Below are positions 54,601 to 61,976 of a stretch of 64,000 bases of DNA, one piece after another (position 1 is the stretch's first letter; every line of letters starts with the position of its first letter). The translations under genes were made by a program, and so were the position numbers. The notes under the pieces were generated by a model. The model had not been told where the DNA came from. It worked only from the letters and a program-made list of their open reading frames with translations, and made no database searches. The stretch covers positions 1-64,000 of the forward strand of contig JAMLIC010000003.1 in assembly GCA_023954375.1 (NCBI GenBank), written 5' to 3'. This DNA is from Planctomycetota bacterium. GTDB lineage: Bacteria > Planctomycetota > J058.

Positions 54601-55840
54601 GCTGTTCGTCATCGGCGCGCGCGCGGGCGAGATCGCCTACGTCAAGTACCTGCAGAAGTTCGTCAAGCCGCAGTTCGTCAACGGCGTGCTGAAGACCAAC
54701 GTCGTCCTGGCGACGGGCATCGCCCTGCCCATGATCGTGGGCGGCCACTTCGAGGGGAAGGCGTTCGCGATCTCGGTCGGCGCGCTGGGCCTCTCGTCGA
54801 CGGCGGTCAAGGCCGGCGTGGCCTCGATCAGGTGGGTGACCGACCTGCGCAAGCCGGGCGCCGCGGCGAGCGTCGCCCGCACGAGCGCGGCGGCGGCGCG
54901 CCTGGCCAAGGTCGGCGGCTGGTTCTACACGGCCGCCGAGACGGCGGTCGTCCTCTACCTGGCCGAGGAGATCGAGACGCGCGTGCGCGCCGCCATGGAC
55001 CTGGCGGCGGCGCGGCGCGAGGTGGCCGACGCGGCGCGCGACCTCCTGCGCGTCACGGGCGACCCGACCTCGACCGTCGAGCAGGTGCGCGAGGCGGTCG
55101 CGCGGCACCACGAGGCGTGGGGCGAGTACCGGAACTTCCTCTACGGCCCCCTGCACCTCGATGAGGTCCTCTACGCGAGCCGCCTGGAGAAGGCGGCCCG
55201 TCGGGCCAAGATCCTGGCCGACGAGCGGGCGGCGGCGCTGGCGCGGCTGGCCTCGCAGCCGGCGCTGCGGCGCAACATCGAGGCGCGCTACGGCTCGCTC
55301 GAGGCCTACGCCGACGCGCGCGCGCGCGAGGACGAGGCGACGATCACGCGCGAGGTCGAGGAGTACACGGCGGCCTACCTGCGCGACCGCGACGCCAACC
55401 TGCGCACGGTCTACGAGGGCAACCGCCGCGGGACCGACCTGCTCGCCGGCCTCGAGCACGCGGACTGGCTGGCGCGGGGCGCGCGGCCCGGGGCCGCCGG
55501 GGACCCGTGGGGCGGGCGGACCGACCCCTTCGCCCGGCTCGGCCGCGGCCGGGCCGAGGGGGCGCTCGACGACCACCTGCGCGGCGCCTCGCGCAACCGC
55601 CTCGAGACCTACGACGACGAGGCGGCCGTCCTGGCGCTGGCCGCCCGCGCCCTGAGCGGCGACCGGCGCGGCGCCGTCGACGACGGGCGCGCCCTGGTCG
55701 CGCTCACCCGGACGCACGACGAGCGCCTCTACCGGGGCGACGGCGGCGCGATCGACGTGGGCTCGCCGGCCGCGGCGGCGCCCGGGCCCGCGCCGACGCC
55801 CGGCCTCTCCGGCGGGCTCGACCGCGCGACCGACAGGTGA
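51611..55840 (+). CDS. Exported giant protein with SelO-like AMPylase fold and HExxH metalloprotease motif
   Basis: 1409 residues. The signal peptide is ARAASLLALLLAGPALA. Residues about 35-320 follow SelO/YdiU in order: FNWQLAEALGL; MFADRYGGWGMGYNQGAGRA (SelO: YSGHQFGxWAGQLGDGR); LNIKGVGVTPL with Lys141; a GAPLKEGILEAV helix; RALIIRAGHQLRPAHL; and HGGLSPGNKSFDGGMLDLG. Asn292 and Asp301 are spaced 9 apart like the SelO metal ligands, but the catalytic-base Asp before the Asn is Gly291. Long helical segments follow, then FAHELAHAAG (HELAH 847-851, with ERAADAE downstream), a hydrophobic stretch at about 1028-1075 and a coiled C-terminus. No family of this full length is known to me. A secreted effector or cell-envelope modifier is possible. 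Confidence 0.7.
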   Translation: MSPNRLARAASLLALLLAGPALAQPEPTSSLSTGVPPIVETLGADRFVRLTGVNEAGKVVWFNWQLAEALGLEVPRGHRMTPEFERELVRHLSFRLLRQGESAGGRPTVEMFADRYGGWGMGYNQGAGRAAFFGRFNLNIKGVGVTPLVSNNTHYSHRHGGAPLKEGILEAVWGEVGTNLFRAGSTRILAVIDTADHTVWEDGGRERRALIIRAGHQLRPAHLLAEGFSRSQNFEALVNMLEATGTLVRRVENGRAVVDLPESLRRVADRHAGTAAELYRHRILHGGLSPGNKSFDGGMLDLGTVTSQPRTAPVHVLDYTDGTGRVRADLRFESENEWRVRDLQSYSSVAEEARGKPGFKWASFDIAAYYRESYQRQLELKLLEAAGLKRAAAERLRAAEPTLVRGFADKVHELGALTNDVEMNIERNEVRRGSVADVFNALREVAGAGARGTLTGERVFEALRVDADRPADREAARRGADALADLHKRVMSAAWTNGSDLYDDRRSFERSVETRAGLENVNLDALARKALNDRLTALIADYERTGDPRALRGEMERLVDTGVRDVEALMAGERLARLADGSVLSGARTAEGLNYAVRSAADGGRFVRVELPLTPAEGGFRLTSLDGSLVSESQARSTLYRFTTDAWASHQDVTGTLGTGRDGRPALIFEAPVRSGQIGAIEGAFWVREGDRWLNQEGRNYRGYRFAAPDRADLTRLERRITHPEGEGFAPRTRGVAGELRIPSITEAELNRIFEAARAGTLARGAERVEAASEADRAAMRSALSRVTETTLSLEATNEVDARLLAERNMVRITTGLIAAVEAKAAELPAAERAGFRARALGLIFAHELAHAAGIRSERAADAEAVRALRRAGLTNLTEADLRRTLSAFDGERAPSTLLERIRDFARYGTSGGRAAALAREARGEADPFARHRRADGTIDWRRASGDRALREANGLVHFAMALFLKELAVVVKTGDRLRIEEFFDGLLTTDFYTHYGLFVIGARAGEIAYVKYLQKFVKPQFVNGVLKTNVVLATGIALPMIVGGHFEGKAFAISVGALGLSSTAVKAGVASIRWVTDLRKPGAAASVARTSAAAARLAKVGGWFYTAAETAVVLYLAEEIETRVRAAMDLAAARREVADAARDLLRVTGDPTSTVEQVREAVARHHEAWGEYRNFLYGPLHLDEVLYASRLEKAARRAKILADERAAALARLASQPALRRNIEARYGSLEAYADARAREDEATITREVEEYTAAYLRDRDANLRTVYEGNRRGTDLLAGLEHADWLARGARPGAAGDPWGGRTDPFARLGRGRAEGALDDHLRGASRNRLETYDDEAAVLALAARALSGDRRGAVDDGRALVALTRTHDERLYRGDGGAIDVGSPAAAAPGPAPTPGLSGGLDRATDR

Positions 55841-55844
55841 GCGC

Positions 55845-56402
55845 GTGGCCCGCGCGCCGGTCACGATCGAGACGACGCGGCTCGTCCTCACGCAGCCCGG
55901 GCCCGAGGACGCGGCCCGCGTGCTCGCCTACTACGAGGACAATCGCGCCCACCTCGAGCCCTGGGAGCCCGGGCGCCCGGCCGAGTTCTACACGCGCGCC
56001 TACTGGGCGGAGCGGCTACGCCGCTCGCGCCAGGACCTCGACCAGGACCGCGCCCTGCGCCTGTTCCTCGTCCTCCCCGGCCCCGGCGACGTGATCGGGT
56101 CGGTGAACCTGACCGAGGTCGTGCGCGGCCCGCTGCAGGCCTGCAAGCTGGGCTTCGGCCTCGACCACCGGCACGAGGGCAAGGGCCTCATGCGCGAGGC
56201 CCTCGAGGCCGCGCTGGACGTCGTGTGGGACGACCTGGGCCTGCACCGCGTCGAGGCGGCCTACCAGCCCCACAACCAGCGCAGCGGCGGGCTCCTGCGG
56301 CGGCTGGGCTTCGTCGTCGAGGGCTACGCGCGCGACTACCTGCACCTGGCCGGCGCGTGGCGGGACCACGTGCTGACGTCGAAGACGAACCCGCGGTGGT
56401 AG
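55845..56402 (+). CDS. GNAT acetyltransferase, RimJ/RimL type
   Basis: 185 residues from GTG 55845, 4 nt after the stop of the giant gene. IETTRLVLTQPGPEDAARVL is the typical RimJ opening. The acetyl-CoA binding region reads LGFGLDHRHEGKGLMREALE (R/Q-x-x-G-x-G/A variant), followed by LGLHRVEAAYQPHNQRSGGL and LRRLGFVVEGYARDYLHL. Alanine-specific N-acetylation of ribosomal proteins is the classic activity, but many relatives acetylate small molecules or other proteins. Cytoplasmic. Its position right after the exported SelO-like protein may be accidental. Confidence 0.88.
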   Translation: MARAPVTIETTRLVLTQPGPEDAARVLAYYEDNRAHLEPWEPGRPAEFYTRAYWAERLRRSRQDLDQDRALRLFLVLPGPGDVIGSVNLTEVVRGPLQACKLGFGLDHRHEGKGLMREALEAALDVVWDDLGLHRVEAAYQPHNQRSGGLLRRLGFVVEGYARDYLHLAGAWRDHVLTSKTNPRW

Positions 56403-56468
56403 GGCGGTGAGCGGCCAAGGACGCTCCGCGTCGTGGTATACGGGAGCCCCAGCCAGCAGGGGGAACCC

Positions 56469-57503
56469 ATGACCCGGACGCTCACCGCCCTCGCCCTCGT
56501 CTTCGCCGTCAGCGCCGGCGTCGCGCGCGCGCAGCAGCGCCAGCAGCAGGTCGACCCGGAGGCGGAGCGGCAGGCGGAGTTCAGCCGCCTGTTCGCCGAG
56601 GGGCTCGACGCGATCACGCGCCGCGACCTCGCCCGCTCCGAGGCGCTGTTCAAGCGCTGCGTGGAGCTGTTCCCGAACCAGGCCGTGTCGCACTACAACC
56701 TCGCCTGCACCTACGCGCTCGGGGAGAAGGCGGAGAAGGCCGTGGCCGCCCTGCGCGACGCGTTCCGCCTGGGCTTCGTCGACCTGGGCCACATGTCGCG
56801 CGACGTGGACCTCGACCCGATCCGCCGGACGCCCCTGTTCCGCGGGGCGATCTCCGAGTTCGAGGCGGCGCTCCTCGGGCAGGTGGGCGAGCCGCTGACG
56901 CACGTCCCCGCGGGCGACGGCCCGCCCGACGGCCTGCTCGTGTGGGTCCACGACCAGCGGGCCTCGCCCGCGCGCGACCTCGAGCGCCTGCGGACGCTCC
57001 TGCCCCGCTGGGCGATCCTCGTCCCGCAGGGGGTCCCGCTGCGCGACGCGTTCGCGTGGGACGAGCGGGTGGAGTTCGTGGTGGTCGAGCGCCTGCGCGC
57101 CTTCACGGGCCAGCTGCGCCGCCCGGGCGCCACGCCGCTGCGGGCGCTCGTCGCGGGCGAGGGCGCGGCGGGGACCATGGCCCTTTCGGTGGCGCTGCAC
57201 CACCCCGACCTCGTCGCCGGGGTGCTCGCCGCCGGGCCGAACCTGGGCGCCGCGGTCGACGCCGACCTGGCCCCCAGCGGCACGCGCGCCTACCTGCTCG
57301 TGCACCGCGACGACGCCAACCACGTGCGCGCCGGGGTCCAGGCGCGCGACCGCTTCGTCAAGGCGAAGAGCCCGGTGGTCCTCGAGCGCTACCCGCTGCC
57401 CAACCCGCTCTCGCAGGACCGCGCCGTCCTCCTGCGCGCGCTCGGCTGGCTGCAGGGGCGGGAGGTCACGCTCCCGGGCGCCGGGGCGGAGCACACGTTC
57501 TGA
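56469..57503 (+). CDS. Exported TPR protein with degenerate alpha/beta-hydrolase domain
   Basis: 344 residues, ATG 56469 preceded by GGGGGAA. The signal peptide is LTALALVFAVSAGVARA. A TPR pair follows (EGLDAITRRDLARSEALFKR, VSHYNLACTYALGEKAEKAV). From about residue 145 the sequence resembles a phospholipase/carboxylesterase-type hydrolase (GLLVWVHDQRASPARDLERL, LLPRWAILVPQGVP, HHPDLVAGVLAAGPNL), but the nucleophile elbow reads VAGEGAAGTMAL instead of G-x-S-x-G, so the Ser is missing and catalysis is unlikely. It overlaps the YkgJ-type gene by 4 nt. Confidence 0.72.
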   Translation: MTRTLTALALVFAVSAGVARAQQRQQQVDPEAERQAEFSRLFAEGLDAITRRDLARSEALFKRCVELFPNQAVSHYNLACTYALGEKAEKAVAALRDAFRLGFVDLGHMSRDVDLDPIRRTPLFRGAISEFEAALLGQVGEPLTHVPAGDGPPDGLLVWVHDQRASPARDLERLRTLLPRWAILVPQGVPLRDAFAWDERVEFVVVERLRAFTGQLRRPGATPLRALVAGEGAAGTMALSVALHHPDLVAGVLAAGPNLGAAVDADLAPSGTRAYLLVHRDDANHVRAGVQARDRFVKAKSPVVLERYPLPNPLSQDRAVLLRALGWLQGREVTLPGAGAEHTF

Positions 57504-57958
57504 GCCCGGGCGGCGACGCCGACGACGCCGACGACGAGGACGCGCCCGACGCCTGGGAGCCGGACGCGGGGCCGCCGCCGGAGGTCGACGTCGCGGGTGA
57601 GTTCGCCGCCGAGGCCGCCGTCGACGAGGACGCGGCGCTCGGGTGCATCCGCTGCGGCAACTCCTGCCGCTCGGTCTACCTGTGGCAGGGCCCGCTCGAC
57701 CTGTTCAAGGAGCGGGACACGAAGAAGTGGGTCGAGTACCACGACCTCGCCACGTTCACGGCGAAGGCCCCCGACGGGAAGACCTACTGGGGCGTCAAGC
57801 TCGACCGCCCCTGCCGCTACCTGATCACGGCCGACGACGGCAAGGCCGCCTGCGCGATCCACGACCGGCGGCCGTACGTGTGCCGGATCTACAAGGGCGT
57901 GAACCCGGACGGCCCGCAGCCCGGCTGCGGCTTTGGGCGCGCGGCGCCGCCCGACTAG
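57500..57958 (+). CDS. YkgJ-family cysteine cluster protein
   Basis: 152 residues. LGCIRCGNSCRSVYLWQGPL, DRPCRYLITADDGKAACAIH, RRPYVCRIYKGVNPDGPQPG with a closing CGF form the CxxC-x3-C ... C ... C ... C pattern of the YkgJ (CxxCxxCC) family, a zinc or iron-sulphur binding fold of unknown role. The start is unusual: no ATG, GTG or TTG is available in frame before the cluster except far inside the upstream gene. The CTG at 57500, which overlaps the upstream stop as CTGA, is the best candidate. It would give a very acidic 45-residue N-terminus. Confidence 0.75.
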   Translation: MSPGGDADDADDEDAPDAWEPDAGPPPEVDVAGEFAAEAAVDEDAALGCIRCGNSCRSVYLWQGPLDLFKERDTKKWVEYHDLATFTAKAPDGKTYWGVKLDRPCRYLITADDGKAACAIHDRRPYVCRIYKGVNPDGPQPGCGFGRAAPPD

Positions 57959-58323
57959 CCTGGATTATGCATGAGCGAGGCCATGCAACCGCCAAGAACG
58001 GCCGACAACAGGCCTGGATCGTGAACAGGCCTTCGTTCTCACGAGTGTTCGCGCCGCGACACCGCCAAGGCGAAGAATTGAACCGCCAAGACGCCACTCG
58101 GTCAGCGCGATTCCGGGACTCGCTTCGCGGGTCCCGCTCACATCGAGCGCCAAGGGGGTGAGAGATGCTCCGCCACAAGCTCTTCGTTCTTACCTACTTT
58201 CCTTCCTTGGCGCGCGCGCAGGGGGGGACCCGCGACGCGGGTCCCCGCGTGCGCGCGTGGCGTCTTGGCGGTTCAATTCTTCTTCTTCTGCCAGAGCTTT
58301 GCGGTGCTCGTGAGTAATCCCGG
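57959..58323. repeat. CGCCAAG-type palindromic intergenic element
   Basis: 365 nt between convergent genes. It has 24-bp perfect inverted repeats at 58073-58096 and 58258-58281 (core AACCGCCAAGACGCCA) and several further CCGCCAAG units in both orientations (57989, 58061, 58148, 58204). Inside is an 11-bp perfect hairpin GGGGACCCGCG-A-CGCGGGTCCCC (58224-58246). Base composition is visibly less GC-rich outside the hairpin. No reading frame has a credible start. It may be a MITE-like element or a bidirectional terminator. Confidence 0.75.
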
Positions 58324-59013
58324 CTAGCCGAGCGCGTCCCAGAGCACGCGCCGCACCTCCGACCCGCCGCGCTGGTTGGGTTCGATCCCGAGCTTGACCC
58401 AGCAGGTCGGGTCGGTGGGGTCGTGGTGCGGGTTCGTCGGGTCGTCGTGGTGCGACCCGTGGCCGAGGAAGTGGTCGTGGACGTCGGCGATCCGGACGCG
58501 CTCGCCGGCGAGCGAGCGGATCGCCTCGTTGAGCGCGCGCAGCGCGGCGAGGGCCTTGCGGTGCGGCTGACCGGGCACCCACAGGTCGCCGACGCCGTCG
58601 GTCGGGTCGTAGATGGTCGCGACGACGACGAGGCGCGGCCGCAGGCGCTCGTGCACGACCTCGACGATCCGCCGCAGGCGGACGGCCACCTCGGCCGCGT
58701 CCTCGCCGCCGCGGAACGTCGCGCCGAGCAGGTCGTTGCCGCCCGCCGTCACGGTCACCAGGCAGGGGTCGGCCGTGATCACGCGCTCCTCGTCGAGGAC
58801 GCGCAGGACGTCGCGCGTCGTGGCGCCGTCGCGCGCGAGGTTGGTGAACGTCGCCGCCGGGTCGAGCGAGACGAGGTCGCGCCCGGCGAACTCAGGGTGC
58901 ACGTCGTCGCGGTTGCGGTGGAGGAGCGACGGCCCGCCCAGGCCGGGACCGGGGTAGGCGTCGATCGACATGCTGTCACCGAGCGCGACGTAGGAGGCGA
59001 AGGAGGGGCGCAC
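58324..59013 (-). CDS. SGNH/GDSL hydrolase (small, cytoplasmic type)
   Basis: 229 residues from GTG 59013 with GGGAGG 4 nt upstream. Block I is VALGDSMSIDAYPGPG; block III LVTVTAGGNDLLGATF; the region LNEAIRSLAGERVRIADVHDHF is typical. The usual DxxHPNxxG block V reads LGIEPNQRGGSEVRRVL, with Glu where the catalytic His is expected; His residues cluster just before (FLGHGSHHDDPTNPHHDP), so the His may come from there. No signal peptide. It is divergent from the next SGNH gene, 95 nt away. Substrate unknown. Confidence 0.8.
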   Translation of the reverse strand: MRPSFASYVALGDSMSIDAYPGPGLGGPSLLHRNRDDVHPEFAGRDLVSLDPAATFTNLARDGATTRDVLRVLDEERVITADPCLVTVTAGGNDLLGATFRGGEDAAEVAVRLRRIVEVVHERLRPRLVVVATIYDPTDGVGDLWVPGQPHRKALAALRALNEAIRSLAGERVRIADVHDHFLGHGSHHDDPTNPHHDPTDPTCWVKLGIEPNQRGGSEVRRVLWDALG

Positions 59014-59108
59014 ACGACCTCCCGGCCGCGCACAGCATGAGCGCGGGGGGCGGGTGGGTCAAGATTCCACACTCACGGGCTGTGGCCTGGTTGGTAACGT
59101 CCGCCGCG

Positions 59109-60188
59109 ATGAGCGCGCCTCCGCCACCCGCGCCTCCCCGCCGCCGGCGACGTGGCTTCCGGCTCGTGGCCGGCGCCCTCGGGCTCGGCTCGGCGCTCCT
59201 CGCCGGCGAGGTCGCCGTGCGGGTCTCCGGGGTGACGAGCTCGCCGCGCCGGCACACGCGCCCGGGCATGCTGGCGGCCGACCCGGAGCTCGGCTGGGTC
59301 CTCCAGCCGCACTACCGCGGCGTGCACGTCGAGCCCACCTACGAGGTGCCGGTGAGCACCAACGACCTGGGCTTCCGCACCCCGGCGTGGGACGAGGCGC
59401 GCGCGGCCGCCGAGGTCCGGGTGCTGGCGCTCGGGGACTCGTGCACGTTCGGCCTCGGGGTGGGCGACGACGACACCTGGCCGGCCCAGCTCGAGGGGGC
59501 GCTACGCGAGGGCGGCGTCGACGCCGCCGTGTTCAACGCGGGCGTCTCGGGCTACGACACCGAGCAGGAGCTGGTCGTCCTGCGCCGCCTCGTCGAGGTC
59601 GTGCGCCCGACGGCGGTCGTCGTCGGCTGGCTGCCCAACGACGCCCTGCAGCCGTCCGCCGAGCAGCTGGCGGACATCCGGCTGGTCGACGGGCACATGG
59701 TCACCGAGGAGAACATGGACCGCTTCCTCGAGTGGCGCGACCGCCTCGAGCGGCGGCCCGGCCTCCGCTCGAGCGCGCTCTACGGGTTCGTGCGCTCGCG
59801 CTGGAAGCTCCTCACGGCGCGCGACCGCGCCCGCGAGCCCGGGCCCGGCGACGGGCCGATCCCCGACGAGGTGCTGGCGCGGAGCCAGGCCGCGCTGGCG
59901 GAGATCGTGCGCGAGAGCCGCGCCGCCGGCGCCCGCCCGGTCGTCGTCCTCTTCCCGCGCGAGGAGGAGGTCTTCGACCCTGCGGTGGACGCGAGCCACC
60001 ACGCGCGCATGGCCGCGTTCGTCGCGGGGCTCGAGGCCGAGGCGATCGACCTCGCCCACACCTGGCGCGAGGCCCCGCCCGGGCGGGCGGTGGACCTCTA
60101 CATCCCGCGCGACTCGGTGCACCTGACCCCGACCGGCTACCGGCTCGTGGTCGACGCGCTGCTGCGCCTGCTCGAGCCGACGCGCTGA
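59109..60188 (+). CDS. Membrane-anchored SGNH/GDSL hydrolase
   Basis: 359 residues from ATG 59109. An N-terminal Pro/Arg stretch (PPPPAPPRRRRRGF) precedes a signal anchor (RLVAGALGLGSALLAGEVAV). After PELGWVLQPHYRGVHVEPTY and NDLGFRTPAWDEA, block I is LALGDSCTFGLGVGDDDTWP, block II NAGVSGYDTEQELVVLRR, block III WLPNDAL and block V IPRDSVHLTPTGYRLV with the catalytic Asp-His. All four blocks are intact, so it should be active outside the membrane, perhaps on glycans or ester-linked substituents. The next gene is a polytopic glycosyltransferase-like protein, which fits a glycan-modifying pair. Confidence 0.85.
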   Translation: MSAPPPPAPPRRRRRGFRLVAGALGLGSALLAGEVAVRVSGVTSSPRRHTRPGMLAADPELGWVLQPHYRGVHVEPTYEVPVSTNDLGFRTPAWDEARAAAEVRVLALGDSCTFGLGVGDDDTWPAQLEGALREGGVDAAVFNAGVSGYDTEQELVVLRRLVEVVRPTAVVVGWLPNDALQPSAEQLADIRLVDGHMVTEENMDRFLEWRDRLERRPGLRSSALYGFVRSRWKLLTARDRAREPGPGDGPIPDEVLARSQAALAEIVRESRAAGARPVVVLFPREEEVFDPAVDASHHARMAAFVAGLEAEAIDLAHTWREAPPGRAVDLYIPRDSVHLTPTGYRLVVDALLRLLEPTR

Positions 60189-60203
60189 ACGGCTTGCGCC
60201 GGC

Positions 60204-60253
60204 GGCGGGAGCGGGAGCGGGAGCGGGAGCGGGAGCGGGAGCGGGAGCGGGAT
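60204..60253. repeat. Tandem GGGAGC hexamer array
   Basis: About seven to eight copies of GGGAGC directly after the SGNH gene stop, grading into CTCGGA-type words up to about 60290. Mono-purine composition. Coordinates are approximate. It occupies part of the 168-nt gap before the next gene; no other feature is seen there. Confidence 0.7.
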
Positions 60254-60356
60254 CGGTCTCGGACTCGGCCTCGGACTCGACCTCGCCCCGGCGCGCTGAA
60301 CGGACGGCCGCCCGCGCCGCCCGGCCTGGTAAGCTCCGGCGGATGGCGGCGACGAG

Positions 60357-61892
60357 GTGAGCGAGGCCGCGCTGCTCCTGGCCCTCGCGGCGACGACGGC
60401 CGCCGCGGCGTGGGCCTCGCGCGGCCGGCCGCCCCTCGAGCGGGCCCTCGTGGCCCTCCTGCCGCTCCTCCTCGCCCTCGCCGCGGCGTCGGTCGCCGCC
60501 GAGGCCCTGGCCGGGCTCTTCCGCGCCTGGAACGACGCCCGCCTGGCGCCCGTCGTGGCCTGGACCCGCGGCTACCCGCTCTACCCCGGCGTGGACGGCG
60601 GCCCGCTGCTCGGGCTCATGTACCCGCCGCTCGCGGCGCTGGCCTACCTGCCCGCCGCCTGGGGCCGCACCCCCGAGCAGGCCGTCGGCGCCGGGCTGGC
60701 GCTGGCGCAGGTCTACTACTTCGCGCCGCCCGCGGCGGCGCTGCTCGTCGCGGCGCGCCGCGGCGCCACGCCGTGGCCCGCGACCGCCGCGTGCCTCGCC
60801 GTGTTCGTCCTGCTCGGCGCCGCGCTGCCCTCGCTCGCGGGGGCCGCCTTCTGGGTGCACGCCGACGCCCCCGCGCTCGGCCTCGCGGCGCTGGCCACGG
60901 CCGCCGTGCACCTGGGACGACCGTCGTTGGCGGTGCACCTCGCGGCGGCGGTCGCCGCCGCGCTGGCGGTGCTCTCGAAGCAGGTGGCCGCGCCGCTGCT
61001 CGTCGCCCTCCCGCTCGCGGCCCTCGTCTACGACGGCGGCGCGGCGGCTCGCCGCTGCGCGCTGTGCGTGGCCGGGGTCGCGGGCGCGGCCGCGGCGCTG
61101 GCCGCAGGGGCGCTCGACCTCGACGACCTGCTGCTCGACGCGCTGGTCGTCCCGTCACGGCAGCCCTGGACCGGGCCGGCGCTGCCCACCGCGGCCGGCG
61201 CCGGGCTCGAGCTCCTGCTGCACGGCCTCGGGCCGCTCCTCGTCGCGGGGGCCTCGTGGGCGGCCCTCGCGCCGCAGGGCGCGGCGGCGCTCGACCGCCT
61301 GCGCGCCGAGCGGTGGACGGTGTGGCTGCTCGTGGCCCTCCTGATGGCGCCGACCGCCGTCCTGGGGCGCTGCAAGGTGGGCGGCGACGTCAACGCGCTC
61401 AGCTTCTCCACCTACTTCCTGACGGTCGGCGCCGGCCTGGCCTGGCTGCGCGCGGCGGCGCTGCCGCCCGCGCCGCGGCGAGACCTGTGCGTGGCCCTCC
61501 TCCTCGCCCTCGGGCTCCTCGCCTGCGTCCCCGCCCTCGAGCGCGCGGCGGCGCTCCCCCGCCTGGTGGCCCGCCTCCCGGAGAACCCGGAGCGGACCGG
61601 GCTCGCCCTGGCCCGCGCGCGACCCGGCGCGGTCTACTTCCCCTTCCACCCCCTCGTGTCGCTCTACGCCGAGGGCCGCGCCTACCACCTCTCCGACGCC
61701 GTCTACAGCCGGGTCGTCGCCGGGGTCGAGGTCGGCGAGGAGCACGTCCGCGCCCACCTGCCCCCGCGCCTCGAGCGCGTCGCCCACGCGAGCGCCGCCG
61801 ACGCGCGGCTGGACTTCAGCCAGGTCTACCTGCCCGGGTTCACCCGCGTCGTCGAGGGGACGCCCGGGGCCTGGGTCGTCCTGACCCGCTGA
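60357..61892 (+). CDS. Polytopic membrane protein, GT39/DUF2029-like glycosyltransferase candidate
   Basis: 511 residues from GTG 60357. Around ten hydrophobic helices (for example LALLPLLLALAAASVAAEAL, ATAACLAVFVLLGAALPSLA, HLAAAVAAALAVLSKQVAAP). The first loop, TRGYPLYPGVDGGPLLGLMY ending in PP, matches the external loop of dolichyl-phosphate-type mannosyltransferases and DUF2029 proteins. LSKQVAAPLLVALPLA resembles their K-x-x-x-x-L-P region. No DxD/ExD catalytic pair stands out. A C-terminal external portion (PFHPLVSLYAEGRAYHLSDA) follows. I infer a polyprenyl-phosphate-sugar dependent enzyme. Confidence 0.65.
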   Translation: MSEAALLLALAATTAAAAWASRGRPPLERALVALLPLLLALAAASVAAEALAGLFRAWNDARLAPVVAWTRGYPLYPGVDGGPLLGLMYPPLAALAYLPAAWGRTPEQAVGAGLALAQVYYFAPPAAALLVAARRGATPWPATAACLAVFVLLGAALPSLAGAAFWVHADAPALGLAALATAAVHLGRPSLAVHLAAAVAAALAVLSKQVAAPLLVALPLAALVYDGGAAARRCALCVAGVAGAAAALAAGALDLDDLLLDALVVPSRQPWTGPALPTAAGAGLELLLHGLGPLLVAGASWAALAPQGAAALDRLRAERWTVWLLVALLMAPTAVLGRCKVGGDVNALSFSTYFLTVGAGLAWLRAAALPPAPRRDLCVALLLALGLLACVPALERAAALPRLVARLPENPERTGLALARARPGAVYFPFHPLVSLYAEGRAYHLSDAVYSRVVAGVEVGEEHVRAHLPPRLERVAHASAADARLDFSQVYLPGFTRVVEGTPGAWVVLTR

Positions 61893-61902
61893 AGGCCCGG
61901 CC

Positions 61903-61931
61903 TTGACTCGCCGCCCCGCATCGGAGAGACT
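61903..61931 (+). promoter_or_regulatory. Sigma70-type promoter of SDR gene
   Basis: TTGACT (61903-61908), 17-nt spacer, GAGACT (61926-61931). The next feature downstream is the palindrome at 61947-61960. Confidence 0.5.
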
Positions 61932-61946
61932 TCGCGCTCGATAACG

Positions 61947-61960
61947 AACGAACGTTCAGT
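61947..61960. promoter_or_regulatory. Possible TetR-type operator
   Basis: AACGAACGTTCAGT, with palindromic core GAACGTTC (61950-61957), lies between the promoter and the ribosome-binding site of the SDR gene. Fatty-acid regulators of the TetR family often use GAACGTTC-like palindromes, but the identity here is inferred. Confidence 0.35.
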
Positions 61961-61976
61961 GCTCGAGGAGGTCGCC

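Noticed and set aside
51398..55891. 1497-residue minus-strand frame antisense to the giant SelO-like gene
   Set aside because: High GC leaves long antisense frames open. Its translation has no domains, signal or ribosome-binding site, while the plus strand shows clear motifs.
57965..58178. Small ORFs between the YkgJ-type and SGNH genes
   Set aside because: They fall wholly inside the CGCCAAG-type palindromic element and lack ribosome-binding sites.
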